Positions 1 through 12,297 of a stretch of DNA of 64,000 bases are shown piece by piece. A program made the translations under genes and the position numbers. The notes beneath the pieces were generated by a model that was not told where the DNA came from, made no database searches, and worked only from the letters and a program-made list of their open reading frames with translations. This DNA comes from Malus domestica (lineage: Eukaryota > Streptophyta > Magnoliopsida > Rosales > Rosaceae): assembly GCF_042453785.1 (NCBI RefSeq), contig NC_091673.1, positions 8,949,001-9,013,000 of the forward strand, given 5' to 3'. Positions within the stretch are counted from its first letter, which is position 1. Every line of letters starts with the position of its first letter.

Positions 1-1130
1 TGCACGAAAAATGAGGTAGGATAAGGCGTATAAATCGAGGTGCGCAAGGAAAACAAGGCTGGTTCTATGCATGCAAAAATGACACGGGCTCCATGGACTA
101 AAAAAAAGGGCGGGCTTTCAGCACGCAAAACGATGTAGACACCACACATACAGAACGAGACGAACCAAGACACACAAGACGAGGCATGCTCTGTGCATGT
201 AATAACAAAACAAAATTTTGCTATTTTTTGTTGAAACCTCACCTACATATGATTTTAACATATCTAATTTAGAAAATATACACTAAATGTACATTTTAAC
301 ATCTCTATATTTGTCACTTATTTCATTACTTTTGGGTTTAAATATTCTACTAAATATACACTTGTTGGTCAATAAATCTTAAATCCACTTTCAAAAACAT
401 TACAAAGATTTTCTTAATGCTTACGGAAAATATTTAGAGAAAATAAAAAAATTTGTAGTTTTTACAATAAACGTGAATTAACACTCATGGTTTTTAGTCG
501 ATTTTGCAAATTCGTACAAAAATCACGGTTCAATTTTTTATTTTAACCTTCGCTTTACTGTGAAGTTTTAAAAATTGAGGTGAGACTTTTCGTTGAGATC
601 CTTGAGTGTAGAACCCCATTTGACAATGTTATGGGCCTCACTACTATATTTTTCACTTATTTTTTTAGTTTCCTACTTAAATATTACATTTGTTGCTCAA
701 TAAACCATAAAACTGCTTCCAAATTCCTTTAAAAGTTTAACTTAATGCTTAGGAAAAATATTTTGAAATAATAAAAATTTTGAATTTTTGTCAAAAAAAC
801 ATGGGTGTCAGGCGGGCTCGCCGCACACAAATTGATGTCGACTCAGCTTGTGTAGAACGAGGTGAACCATGACACGAAAAACAGGGTGGGCTCGGCTCAC
901 ATAAAACAGGGCGTGCTTCCAGCACACAAAATGAGCACGAGCTTTGCGTATGAAAAACGAGGCCGTATAAGGCACATAAATCGTGGTGGGCACAGAAAAC
1001 AAGACTGGCTCGGTGCACGCTAAAACGACGCGGGCTTCGAGAACTGAAAAAATGGGCAGGTTTCTAGCATGCAAAACGATGCGGACACCATACATGCAAA
1101 ACGAGGCAAACAAAAGCACACAAGATGCAA
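1..1130. repeat. Degenerate GC-richer minisatellite blocks around an AT-rich repeat
   Basis: Two related blocks (about 1-190 and 800-1130) are built of imperfect units of roughly 30 bp with the recurring words aaaacgagg, gggctcg and gcacacaaaa. Between them lie two related AT-rich segments (about 207-560 and 620-790) sharing phrases such as acttgttggtcaataaa and cttaatgcttagg. The order is therefore minisatellite, AT-repeat, AT-repeat, minisatellite. The open frames here are repeat translations without protein character. Probably transposon debris; family not recognised. Confidence 0.55.
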
Positions 1131-1311
1131 AGTCGGCCCTAAGAATTTGGGGGCCCTAGGCAAGCCTTCAAGATAATGCCATAAAGTTTTCTAACCCATG
1201 ACTCTTTGTACATTGATACGTAAAAAAAAAAGAAATTCGCTAAATACACAAAATATATATTTCAACATCAAATACCTTTAGAAATTAATATCAAAAGAAG
1301 AAATACAAACA

Positions 1312-2544
1312 TTACTTAAATATTACACGTCTCACGTTTTTAGACGCAAATGTACTAATTAAGTTTACATAATCTAATTTTTCAATTGATAAAATAGCTA
1401 ACTCGTTCAACCGTTCTTGTGACATAGTTGATTGAAGATAAGATTTGATCAACTTTAAATTTGAAAAACTTCTTTCAGCAAACGCAACTGTAACTGGTAT
1501 GCTTAACAAAATTCTATAAGCAACCCATGCATTCGAGAAACAACCATCCATTTGTCTCAAATAGTCCAACACTTCCATTGCCCGACTGTCATTCGGTAAA
1601 GTCTCTCTCAAGATTCTTAGCTCTAGAAATAAGTTTTTCCATCAATATTAAAATGCTTACCATGTTTCAAAAATTCTTCAAGATTGATAAAAAAAAAAAC
1701 TCATCAAGCTATCATTCTCCGCAGCTTTTAACTTCTTCAAGTTAAACAAAAGCCCAAACGTTTCTTCATTTTTCTGAAATTGTTCAAAACTGATATCAAG
1801 TAAAGTACGAGCTTGATCAATTATATAAAGGAAGTAATCAACTTTAGAAGTTTCAATAGCTGATTGTTTTACCGCTTCACTAGCACTCTCATCAAACAAT
1901 TTCTTTTTTCGAATGATGCGTTTCTCATGAAAACTAGGTTCAATCCCCATCTCACTTGCTATTTTCTTAGCTTAATTCATTGCCTCATCAAATCCATGTT
2001 CTCTATAATGATCAAGAAGGGTTATAAGTCTTTTTAACTAATCAATAGCAACATCAATATGCATGTCTTCTTTTTGAAGAGCTTTGCTAACAATATTAAT
2101 AACAAACAATAATTCATGCCATATAACCATACCTAACAAGAATTCAAAATTCTCCAACTCATGAATTGCTAGGGACTCGACGTCACTCATTGACTTAGGA
2201 TCTTCACTAGTATTTGCCAAGTGAATTAAAGCATCTCTTATTTGTTGAGTGCTTTCTCTTATGGGTTTAACACTTTCAATATGACTTTCCCAACAAGTTT
2301 GTGACAATGGTTTCAGGGTGTGACATTCTTGCACATGATTTGTAGAAACTTTTCATCGCTTTGTAGAGGATGAGAACAATGTATATATGTGTTGTACTAC
2401 TCCAAAACAAGACATAGCTTTAGGGCAATAGTTGTCCATATCACAAAGTGCAAGATTAAGGCTATGACATCCACATGGAGTGTAGAATGCTATAGGATTT
2501 ATGTTAAGTACTCTGCTTTGTACACCTTTATTTTTCCCTTTCAT
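1312..2544 (-). pseudogene. hAT transposase remnant (zinc-finger MYM-type 1-like)
   Basis: Read on the minus strand from 2544 down to 1312, separate open pieces follow each other in the order expected for a plant hAT transposase of the TTF-finger/DUF4371 kind. There is a core segment with C-H-S-L-N-L-A-L-C-D (about 2544-2353), a middle helical part (2334-1680), and the hAT C-terminal dimerisation block with A-F-A-E-R-S-F-S-N-L-K-L-I-K (about 1570-1400). Stops and frame changes near 2353, 2040, 1975 and 1680 break the frame, and the N-terminal zinc finger is absent. The family is known to cut and paste DNA with 8-bp target duplications. This copy cannot make a full protein. Confidence 0.8.
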
Positions 2545-2837
2545 ATTAGAACCATTGTCATAACCTTGTTCCTTAGAACCCTCAAGAATTTGAATCGTTT
2601 TTATTAATTATTCTTTTATTTCTCTTACCACTACAAAAGACTATTGTATTCATGTTCTTCAAAATATATTTTTCCATGCAAAATTTATTATAATTCGTAT
2701 TTAACACTTGTTATCAACGATTTAAAACCTAAATTTATAAAGATTTGGACCTTTTTTTATGTTAATTTTTATTTTATCTAAATTTGAACTACATATTAAT
2801 AGAACTCTATTTGTCAACTAGAAGAAGGTGACACACT

Positions 2838-3175
2838 ATTTAACAAAACAAAATTTTACTAATTTTTTATTGAAACATCACCTACAGGTGATTTTAACAT
2901 CTATAATTAAAAAAAATATTAAAAAATATACACTAAATATACTTTTTAACATCTCTATATTTTTCACTTATTTCATTACTTTTGGGCTTAAATATTCTAT
3001 TAAATATACACTTGTTGGTCAATAAATCGCAAATCCGCTTCGAAATACATTTTAAAGATTTTCTTAATGCTTAGGGAAAATATTTCGAGAAAATAAAAAA
3101 TGTGCATTTTTTTTTTACAAAAAATGTGGATTAACACTCACGGTTTTCAATAGGTTTTGCAAATTCATACACAAA
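2838..3175. repeat. Third copy of the AT-rich repeat seen at 207-560
   Basis: From aacaaaacaaaattttact onward this stretch follows 207-560 closely, including the bcacctaca-gtgattttaac, cacttatttcattacttttggg and cttgttggtcaataaatc segments. It lies on the other side of the hAT remnant, in the same orientation. It may be one end of a larger composite element. Confidence 0.6.
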
Positions 3176-4860
3176 TCACCGTACTCATGCTAGATTCAAG
3201 CTTGGAAATTGGTTGTGACATCTTTGAGAGCCATTCTTGTGGCATGGGTCGGTATGTGCAAGAAGAGATATTGTGCGGTTCCTAAACCTATATTCGTTAA
3301 TGTTTTGCTTTAACGTCGTGATCTAGTGGATATGATGTATCAAAATGAAAAACACATTTAGTCCAAATTTGAAGTTTAGTATTCATTTCTTCAAGAGTTA
3401 TTATTGTCCTTCTGCAATGGATATTTGTGGTGTAAGTTGATCGATTAATTGAAATGATTTTAAGACATAAATTGTTTTTATTTAGTTTTTAGACCTAAAC
3501 GTTGTGATAAAATGCAAATAGCGTATCGATTTTGAGGAACACAAAATTGACTTCCTCATCTTAGCAAAAGGGCCAATTTGTCACTATAAATATTAATACA
3601 CATGAAAATGACATTCCTTTCCTTTCAAGCCCTTGGTTGAGAAATACAAAGGGCCCCACTTTTGCAAGTCAAATTTGGACTTCTATTGCACCGTACTAAT
3701 GGTTAGAGCCAAACAAACAACAGTTAGGTGACGTTGAATTCCCAATCGATTCACTCCACAAAAAATTCTTTAGGTCCTCTTGTTTTGGCATGTCGATAAT
3801 TGCTTTTAAGTTGTTGGCAATGTGAAATTCGATATGTTTGATGATAAAAGAATTTTATGATGGACAATTTAGCTACCTGTAGTCTTAATTTAGATTTAGG
3901 TAATTTTAATTCTGATACTCCTCCTTATTGTTCAATTAATTTTATTCGTAAAAATCGATTTAATATGTCCTGATCTAAATTTATTATTGAATAGGTTTGA
4001 TTGAACTATTGTTTTTAGCCTTGTTTTTCAAAACAAGAAAAAGGAAAGAAAAAAAAAAACCCTTTTGATTCATTATTTTTTTATTACCAAACACTTTGCT
4101 TCCTCTGGTAGTTGAATCCACGCGCTACCTACCTTCATTTTCCTTTAGCAAATGAGCTCAACCGACCCTACATTGCAATTTAATTTGTCTCTTTTTTTAA
4201 AATAAAAGTAGTATATTCTTCAAACAATCTTTTAAAACCAGTATGAGACTGATAACACCTCTAATTAAGTAAAAGGAGTTTCGCTATGCTAATAGTTATG
4301 TGCGTTGTATTTATTTGACTGCTACCATAATTTAAATCATTTTTATTAATTATATTGCTAATTACATGTTTAATACAAACAAATCTCGTGTATAAATTCA
4401 AATGTATTGGAAAGGTGATAAGCAAAGTCGTGAAGACATGTAGTATAAGTAACATCGTTCGATTAATTTGATTGTTATTTATTTCATTTATACAAAAAAA
4501 ATGATACTAAGAAAATTACTTTTGAATAACATTTATGTATCATCCAATGTGACAATTAATACGTATAACCAATATTCAACTGAATTAACTTATTAATTAA
4601 TATGACAAGTAAACGTTCTGCCTCGACATAACAAATCATTTGAAAGCGTTCATGTGCTTTTCACGGCTGTCCGCGCCTCCAAGCGTCGGGTTCCAAAACT
4701 GCCCGCCAACCCTGAATTATCTTCCGTATATGACCCTACATTCCTACACAATTACGCCTTTACCTACCTTTTTAAAATTAATTTTGGTGCCAGCAAGGAA
4801 AATGAAATAAATTGCACTATCCCTCCCTCACAATATTAAAACCCGCAGTACTTGGTTGAA
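3176..4860. other. Intergenic, AT-rich, no gene seen
   Basis: No splice-supported coding sequence or recognisable transposon was found. The 3' part is presumably promoter of the gene at 5194, but I could not single out a convincing TATA box. Confidence 0.5.
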
Positions 4861-4924
4861 TTCCCGAACAATAAAAAAATAAAAATCAGAGAAATAAAAA
4901 GTAAAAAAATAGAGAATATTAGGT

Positions 4925-5193
4925 AATTGAAAGAAAGTGGTTGCTGCTGCTGCTGCTCCGCTGCTCCCTCAACGCTCATTTTTTACACATCGCGTCGCCG
5001 ATCCGATCCCCGCTCCAATCCGCCAAACAGGTTCGCTCACCTCTCAAATCCCTACGATTTGTTTCCGTATGAATTTTGATCTGATTATTTTTATTTCCAT
5101 ATTTCCAGTAAATCGTTTGTTCTTCCTCCTCATCTTTCTCAGTGCTTTCACTGAAATTGGCGTTCAGTGTGATTTTTTGGGAAAGAAACGAAG
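4925..5193 (+). promoter_or_regulatory. 5' UTR of the PDH E1 beta gene with a probable leader intron
   Basis: A (GCT)n run at about 4940-4960 is followed by a good donor (aacag|gttcgc, GT at 5031) and an acceptor (gcgttcag, AG ending 5167) 27 bases before the ATG at 5194. A leader intron of about 137 bp is inferred from these signals. No transcript evidence is available. Confidence 0.45.
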
Positions 5194-8100
5194 ATGTTGG
5201 GGATTTTAAGGCAGAAAGTGGGAGCTGGAAGCTCGTCAGCTATGGTACACCCTAATACTTCTGCAATTTACGATTTTAGTTTTGTAAAACAATTGATTAA
5301 TTTATTTTTTATGTGAGTTATTGGCTAATATTTGTGATGATTCAGATTTTGGGGCAGAGGATCCGCCCCGCCGCTTCGGCATTGAGGGGTTTCGCATCTT
5401 CTGCGAAAGAGGTAATGTTGGTTCTGGATTTCCACTTGTTCGTATTGTTTGTATTATTAGACTCCCAGTTTTTGGGGATTGGTTTTCTCTACATGTTTGT
5501 TGCAATCATGCTATTTTCATATCCGTATCTGTTCTCAGTGGAATATTGTGAATTCCAGAGGCACATAATATTTTTTGACAATGAAATTATGCACACAGAT
5601 GACAGTGAGGGATGCTCTGAACTCTGCGCTCGATGAGGAAATGTCCGCGGACCCAAAAGTGTTTTTGATGGGTGAAGAGGTGAGGATGCATGGGTAGGTT
5701 GTATTTTTTGTGATTTGAGTAACCAACTGAATTTATTTTCGTAACATTGATCGTTGCTCTTTCTGTTATGCAGGTTGGGGAATATCAAGGTGCTTACAAG
5801 GTTAGAATTATTTGCTGAAACTTCATTTTTTTCATTTTATCAAGAACCCATGTGAACATTGATGTCTTTAACAGTTGCCCTTTGTTCTCCATTGTATATA
5901 GATAACGAAAGGACTTCTGGACAAGTATGGTCCTGACAGGGTTCTTGATACCCCAATCACAGAGGTTAGTCCTATTACTTGACGTGCCGTGCTACTTCTC
6001 TTTTGTTTACTTCCGTGTTTCAGTAACATCATAAATGTTCTTCCCTTTTATCTCCTCGTCTCCTAAATTTGAGGCTATGTGGGCCAATTCGTTTATATAC
6101 ATTAGTGATAGTAGTTGATAGTGGCTGGCTGACCTTATTTATTTGGAAATTTTTTTGCAGGCTGGGTTTACTGGGATTGGAGTTGGTGCTGCTTACTATG
6201 GTTTGAGACCTGTTATAGAGTTCATGACCTTTAACTTCTCAATGCAGGTTTGGAGGATTTTTTTTTATTTTATTATTATTTTTTTTTCTGTTATGACTTT
6301 TATACCAGAGTTTTAATGTTATAACTAATAGTTGATGGTTGACACTGAATATTCTTTCCGAATCTCTGAAGCTATTGCCATCCAAATGCTAACTGAAAGA
6401 TTCTTATCATCCTTCTAGATCAGTTGGTCCAATTTATTTTTCATTAAAGGATTATGTTCTGGTGTTTATTGCAGGCAATTGACCACATCATCAATTCCGC
6501 TGCAAAATCAAATTATATGTCTGCTGGCCAAATAAATGTGCCCATTGTTTTCAGAGGACCAAATGGTGCGGCTGCTGGGGTTGGTGCCCAGCATTCTCAA
6601 GTATTGTTCCCCACACCCTTTCTTTTAAGTCTCTTTACTACTTTGTTACATTGCAATCTTTCATATATTACCTTTTGTTTATTCCTGATCTACCATTTAC
6701 CCACATCCACAGCATATGTAGCCTTCATTTCTATGTGAGTAGTGAATGAATTTTGACAATTTTATGATATGCTTGTTGGTCTAGTGTTATGCAGCATGGT
6801 ATGCAGCCTGCCCTGGGTTGAAAGTTTTGACTCCTTATTCATCTGAAGATGCTCGTGGACTCTTAAAAGCTGCCATTAGGGACCCTGATCCTGTTGTTTT
6901 CCTTGAAAATGAGTTGTTGTAAGTAATCCACTGCAAGGATATTGTGATGCTTATGTTTGTTATCAAGTAAAACGTTATGGTCTTGATGTAATTTTCTGTT
7001 TCAGATATGGTGAGTCATTTCCTGTTTCAGCTGAAGTTCTTGATTCCAGTTTTTGCCTCCCAATTGGAAAAGCTAAGGTGATCATCAGCTAATGGAATTC
7101 TATAGGAAAATGATTGTTAATTCCAACCAGATTTCCAACTTTTATGTTATCTATCATTGATGATTGCCTTCTACTTATTATATAATAAAACACAGATTGA
7201 GAGAGAAGGAAAGGATGTCACTATTACAGCTTTTTCGAAAATGGTTGGCTATTCTCTACAGGTTTGTTTACTATACCTCCCCCTGCTGCCAGGATGGATT
7301 GACATATGACAAATGCATGCTCATTGGTACTTGATAGCCTGATGGAAAAAAATTGAAATGGGACTTGCATGGAAACTTGATCATGGCTTTGAGAATAAAG
7401 GCTTATCTGCTGCTGTGACTATGTGATGCGGGTCAGAGTAGGGGTGGGTGATAAGGGTATACGTATGGTGGGCTTATAATGATAGAAATTTGAAGAAATA
7501 GGATATTTAGAGAACAAAGCAGGCTGTGGTTGCTGTAATCTCTAGACAAACGGGGAAGAGGAGAAGAATTTGGAAGAAAAGAGAAGAAGATGGGGTGTCC
7601 AAAGATAAAAATTGGGTGTACAAAGAACCACTCAAATTTTAAATGCAGTGCATTGTCCTAAGACCCAATTAACTAAACACTTGATTATACTCTCAATAAA
7701 CCTTGATTTTGACTCTGCGCAACCATCCATACCTTTTCTCTAGACCCAAAAGGCTTTAGCTTTAGGTTTGGCCCTATGATCTCATGCTTGGGCTTCCAAA
7801 GAGAACACTTGTTTTCTAACCTAAGTAGGAGCAACTTTATCAATGTGCAATTGTCCTGGGTCACTGGATTGTTTGAGTTAACTGTGAAAACTTTGTTTTT
7901 GTATTGGTCAAGTTGTTGGGTATGTTGGTTAATTTTGGTCATCATTGCATTAGATTTTTATAGCCGACCCCACTTAGTGGGAAAAGGCTTTGTTGTTGTT
8001 GTTGTTGTATTGCATTAGATTTTTGCCTGCCTATTTCTCATATTTTGAAATACTATTGCCATTAATTTCTGAATAATGGGGATCTTATTTTGTCCCGCAC

Positions 8101-8931
8101 TTTCCTTTTATTTTACATTTTCTTTGGCACGGACCAAGAAAAAAAAACACTGGCCTAAGAAGGATCTTATAAAGTGTATTTTCTCTAGCCACTTTTGCAA
8201 AATTGTTGTTTATAGTCTTTGGATTTCAGTCAGAATCTCTCTCCCTTCATTATAATAGTGGATTTATTCTGTTATTTGGTATTCAGGCTGCTGAGATACT
8301 CGCTAAGGAAGGAATCAGTGCTGAGGTAAATTTGTGTAACAGCACAATCTTGTTAGTACTTTAGTAATAGAGATGGTTTGACCATTTGTGATGTTGTAGG
8401 TCATAAATTTGAGGTCAATTCGTCCTCTCGATAGGAAAACCATCAATGATTCAGTCAGGAAAACCAACAGACTGGTGACGGTTGAAGAAGGGTTTCCTCA
8501 GCATGGTGTCGGCGCTGAAATCTGGTCTTTCTCTTTACTCTTAAATGTTCCCTGCTGAGTGGTTTTCAGACACCACTTATGCTAACATTGTTTACTTCTT
8601 AACAGCGCATCTGTTGTTGAGGATAGCTTTGGTTATCTTGATGCACCGGTTGAGAGAATTTCTGGGGCTGATGTTCCCATGCCTTATGCAGCCAATTTGG
8701 AGCGATTGGCTGTTCCTCAGGTGAGTTTCCCTTCAGATTTTTATTGTTTGGTCAGTAAGTGCTTGTAGTTGGCCAGTAAAAGTTATTCAGTTGCTGGCTT
8801 CTTCCCATTAACTCGGCTATAGGTTGGTATGCCAATAACATCTTGGTTAACTGTTTTTACAGGTCGAAGATATTGTGCGTGCAGCAAAGAGAGCGTGCTA
8901 CAAATCTTCCTCATTGGCTGCAAGTGCTTAA
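5194..8931 (+). CDS. PDB1: Pyruvate dehydrogenase E1 component subunit beta, mitochondrial
   Basis: Fourteen exons can be joined: 5194-5244, 5346-5411, 5599-5679, 5774-5800, 5902-5964, 6161-6247, 6475-6600, 6785-6918, 7005-7077, 7196-7261, 8287-8325, 8400-8524, 8606-8720, 8863-8931. They give 1122 bp and 373 residues, close to plant E1 beta length (about 360-375). The first 35 or so residues are Arg/Ser/Ala-rich and acid-free, as in a mitochondrial transit peptide. The transketolase pyrimidine-binding domain follows (about 38-215, with [12 protein letters not shown] and G-V-G-A-Q-H-S-Q), then the transketolase C-terminal domain (about 235-360). E1 beta pairs with E1 alpha and thiamine diphosphate to decarboxylate pyruvate in the matrix and feed acetyl-CoA to the TCA cycle. 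All junctions are GT-AG. Intron 10 (about 1 kb) carries a tiny SINE. Confidence 0.95.
7944..8024 (+). mobile_element. 5'-truncated SINE with (TTG)n tail and perfect 16-bp TSD, in intron 10 of PDB1
   Basis: The direct repeat ATTGCATTAGATTTTT occurs at 7944-7959 and again at 8009-8024. Between them are only 49 bases: the core GCCGACCCCACTTAGTGGG, AAAAGGC, and a (TTG)n tail. Perfect long TSDs with a simple-repeat 3' tail mark target-primed retroposition by a SINE. The tRNA-like 5' part is missing, so this is a 3'-end fragment. A second copy with the same core lies at 20075-20168. Confidence 0.85.
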
Positions 8932-9470
8932 TTTTTACCACTTCAATGCAGAAATTTCTCTGGATTGAGGTTAGTTATAAGTTATTTTATGTTTCATAGA
9001 ATGATTTGATGCCACATGGTACTCTATCTGCGCTACATATCTTTACCGACGTTCTTCACTTACGTTTTAGGTTATGCTATGATTCAAAGAACCTTTTGAC
9101 ATTTTAGTTTATGCCAGTTTCTTATGTGTGTGAGTTTGTTGTTTATTTTTTCTTTCAGGAGTTATAGAAATTGTACATTATTTCTCTCCTCATCGATTGT
9201 TGGGAGGAACTGCTTGTCAAATAACTGGTAGATCATCCCGTGCGGGGAAGAACTGCTTGTCAAATAACTTGGGAGAACGTTGACAAGGGCGAGAAATTTT
9301 TTGACTTGTGTTGTTTATTATTTTTCGCTGTCCGCATTAAACCTATTGTGTTTTGGAAGCCATTTTCTGGGTTGAAGTACTTGATTTCCGGAAACGTCAA
9401 TGGCTGCTGCTTCAGTCTTTTCCTTCCTTCCAGTGGTTTTGGTCCCAATTGGTGAATTTCAGTTAACTAT
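8932..9470 (+). other. 3' UTR of PDB1 with a possible intron and a 42-bp-spaced duplication
   Basis: A donor at gag|gttagt (GT at 8970) and a polypyrimidine-AG acceptor ending at 9158 could remove a 3' UTR intron. Downstream, the phrase aactgcttgtcaaataact occurs twice (about 9208 and 9250). The open frames in this stretch look like UTR rather than protein. Confidence 0.4.
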
Positions 9471-9778
9471 GCGTGATCGATGTACACTGCAGAGATTTAT
9501 GATTGTTGGAACCGAAACGAATCAATTGGATAAAAAATATTAGAAAGGAGAAGGAAATATTTGAATTTTGAAGTTAATCGTGCAGCTATTATGATTGAAT
9601 TTTTTGTAGAAACACGAGGCCAATGGCTATAGAATTAGCAGAAATTCTGTGCACGATGTCCGTTCCGTAGTCGGACTAGTATAATTAGAGTAAACTAAGA
9701 TCACACTATTTAAACAATAACACCTATATTTTAGCTTTTTTCTGATGCATCACTGTCAAATATAAAGATGTCTGTTTG

Positions 9779-9817
9779 AATTCTTTTTATTTGAACAAAC
9801 GATATTATCTATACTAA
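9779..9817 (-). mobile_element. Tail half of a tRNA-derived SINE split by the Harbinger element
   Basis: Reverse-complemented, this piece reads TTAGTATAGATAATATCG followed by TTTGTTCAAATAAAAAG. That is the 3' end of the SINE whose other copies are at 15546-15716 and 44728-44892. It continues across the Harbinger insertion at 14541-14659. A nine-base near-match, GTCTGTTTG (9770-9778) versus GTCTATTTG (14660-14668), may be the SINE's own decayed TSD. Confidence 0.8.
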
Positions 9818-10410
9818 GAGCACCTCCAGCGGGAGAGGTTGCTCGGGGGCTGTGGATCAAATAGTAGGAAATTGCTGGGGGGATGAGCTCCAGCGTATGG
9901 AAGCCCGAGCAACAGGCGAGGCCCGAGGAGCAGGCCCGTCGAGGATTGCCAGCCCGAGAGCCCGAGGGCTGCGTCAGGCGCGTGCGTTTCACGCGTGCGT
10001 GGGCGCGAGTCGTCCGACAAAAAAACAGGGCTGGGGCCCGCGATTTCAGTTTTGAAAAGTAACCGTTGGGGAAGCCATCTGTTCGATTGAAACGGTCATG
10101 TTTTATGGACCGTTGGATTTCCAACGGTAAAAAACATTTAAAAATCTCATTTAATTTCATCCGTTTGATCTAAGATCAACGGTTCACGTTATTAGGCTTT
10201 GTAAATTATATAAAAAAAAGAAAAAACTGTTTAAAAATCTAAAATGTTACTGTTGTGACACGTGGCACAATCTTGAGTGTTGGAATTTAATTTTTTTTAA
10301 ATCCAACGGCAGAGATTAATTAGGTGAATAAAAATTAAAAAAAAATGTAAAAAAATTCTTAAAAATCCGAAAAAAATTATGAAAAATTATAAAAAATTAT
10401 GATTTTACTT

Positions 10411-10420
10411 TTCTATAAAT
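10411..10420 (+). promoter_or_regulatory. TATA box of Harbinger ORF1
   Basis: TTCTATAAAT lies 110 bases upstream of the ORF1 ATG, followed by a C/T-rich leader. Farther upstream, a CACGTG motif at 10259-10264 echoes the G-box array on the transposase side. Confidence 0.55.
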
Positions 10421-10529
10421 ACCTTCTTATTATCTTCTACCCTACACCACAATTTCATATTTTCTCAACTACTTTCAACCACATTCCTATCTTTCTTTCA
10501 AAGTTTCAATCCAATTTTTTTCCAACAAA

Positions 10530-11926
10530 ATGACTACTCAACCAGGTACGAATTGGACGCTTCTTGAAGATGTTGCGTTGTGTACTAGTTGGGTTCAAGT
10601 TACTCATGATTCGATTACGGGTAATGAGATGCAGTTGCGAGAAATGTGGAGTCTTATTCATACCAATTATCTTGAGAAAATGGGTGGGCAAAGAACTAAA
10701 GAATCGATGTCCAGTCGTTGGAAATTACTTAGTCAATCGTTTAGTACGTGGAGAGACGCCTTGGCACAAGCTAGTGGTAATCTTCGAAGTGGGGAAAATT
10801 TAACGGATCAGGTAACAATATATTATTTATTTGTTAGCTACTTTCATTATATTTATTTGTTTGTATTATTTATTTGTTATCTTCTTTCATTATAATTATT
10901 TGTTAGCTACTTTCATTATATTTATTTGTTTGTATTATTTGTTACCTACTTTCATTATAATTATTTGTTAGCTACTTTCATTATAATTATTTGTTTGTAT
11001 TATTTATTTGTTACCTACTTTCATTATAATTATTTGGTTGTATTATTTATTTGTTACCTACTTTCATTATAATTATTTGTTAGCTACTTTCATTTATAAT
11101 TATTTGTTTGTATTATTTATTTGTTACATACTTTCATTATAATTATTTATTTGTTACCTATTCTCATTATAATTATTTGTTTGTGTAGGAACTTCAAGCA
11201 CAAGCTTGGTATGGTGCCAAAACCAAAAGCAAAAACAAAACATTCACCCGGTTTGAATGTTGGAATATTGTCAAAGATTGTCCTAAATTTAGAGTTGTGC
11301 ATGTCGGTCCAGAAGTTTTCATGAACAGCACCCCTCTACACTCTACACCTGAGCATGCCTCGCATGATCATGATGAAGATGATTATGAAGAAGTGCCTGA
11401 AACGCCCCCCGTTGAACAAGCGTCGGGGTCGACTCGTTTTCCAATTAGGCCTCAAGGTAAGAAGGCTTCAAAGAGAAAAGGTAATGCTTCCAAGAATGAT
11501 TATGCAAAGTATATGGAAGATCTTGCCCGCCAAGGTGAATTGAATTTGGCCCGGGAAATGGCTAAATTTGAGGCTGATAAGGCTAGAGAGGATGCAAAAG
11601 CTGCAGCTTTTGAGAGAAAATTTGAAGCTGATGAGAGAGAAAGAGAACTACTTCGGCAAGAAAGGGAACATAGAAGAGAAGAAAGAATGGCTGAACGAGA
11701 TCGTGACATTATGAATGAGCCTTTAGAAGGGAAGTCTCCAGACTCTAAATATTTTTGGAAGTCAGAGAAAGCGGACGTGGTGCGAAGGAGGCGTGCAAGA
11801 GAAGCGAGAGCAAGAGGAGATGGTCCTAGCACCACAAGAGAAGATTATCCTAGCACGACAAGAGAAGATCATCCTAGCACCACAAATTGGTTAGGTGATG
11901 GTTATCATCCATTCACGAACCCATAA
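10530..11926 (+). CDS. Harbinger ORF1: Myb/SANT-like DNA-binding protein with NAM-associated C-terminal region
   Basis: There are two exons, 10530-10811 and 11189-11926 (339 residues). Exon 1 holds a SANT/Myb-like trihelix: conserved N-W-T-x-x-E-D near residue 8, then a second helix with W-S-L-I and a third with S-S-R-W. Exon 2 begins with A-Q-A-W-Y and F-x-C-W-N-I-V-K, typical of plant proteins often labelled glutathione S-transferase T3-like or NAM-associated. A long Arg/Glu/Ala-rich coiled coil (about residues 205-300) follows, then a short T-T-R-E-D repeat. In PIF/Harbinger and Pong elements this partner binds DNA and is needed with the transposase for movement. The intron is GT-AG and the frame is preserved across it. 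The 3' end faces the transposase gene. Confidence 0.88.
10815..11182 (+). repeat. AT-rich minisatellite filling the ORF1 intron
   Basis: The intron is almost wholly made of variants of TTATTTGTTACCTACTTTCA and TTATAATTATTTGTTTGTAT, arranged in about six irregular rounds. The repeats stop a few bases short of the donor and acceptor, so both splice sites stay intact. Confidence 0.85.
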
Positions 11927-12080
11927 TTTTCCAATCAATTCGGGTTGTAATTTCTTATTCGGGTTGTAATTTCTTATTCATTGAATAGAGTACTTTATGT
12001 TGTTTCCAATTTATTGAACTTAGTACTTTATTCAAAACACATTTAAACACACCAAATAAAATAACATCAACACACCAAAA

Positions 12081-12290
12081 AAACACACCAAATAAAAACA
12101 AACACCAAATAAAATAAAATTACATTTCAACTCACTAAATGAACTAAAAAAGCACACCACATAAAATAAAATAAACACACCAAATAAAAACAAACACCAA
12201 ATAAAATAAAATTACATTTCAACTCACTAAATGAACTAAAAAAACATACCACATAAAATAAAATAAACACACCAAATAAAAACAAACACT
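12081..12290. repeat. 92-bp tandem repeat between the two Harbinger genes
   Basis: The phrase AAACACACCAAATAAAAAC recurs at about 12081, 12173 and 12265, giving a 92-bp period for about 2.3 copies. The array lies between the converging 3' ends of ORF1 and the transposase. Confidence 0.85.
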
Positions 12291-12297
12291 AATGAAC

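Noticed and set aside
791-1119. Minus-strand open frames of 75 and 103 codons
   Set aside because: They lie in the degenerate minisatellite, overlap each other in different frames, and show no domain or splice context.
5302-5788. Several open frames overlapping the start of the PDH gene
   Set aside because: They read through introns or the antisense strand of a clear fourteen-exon gene.
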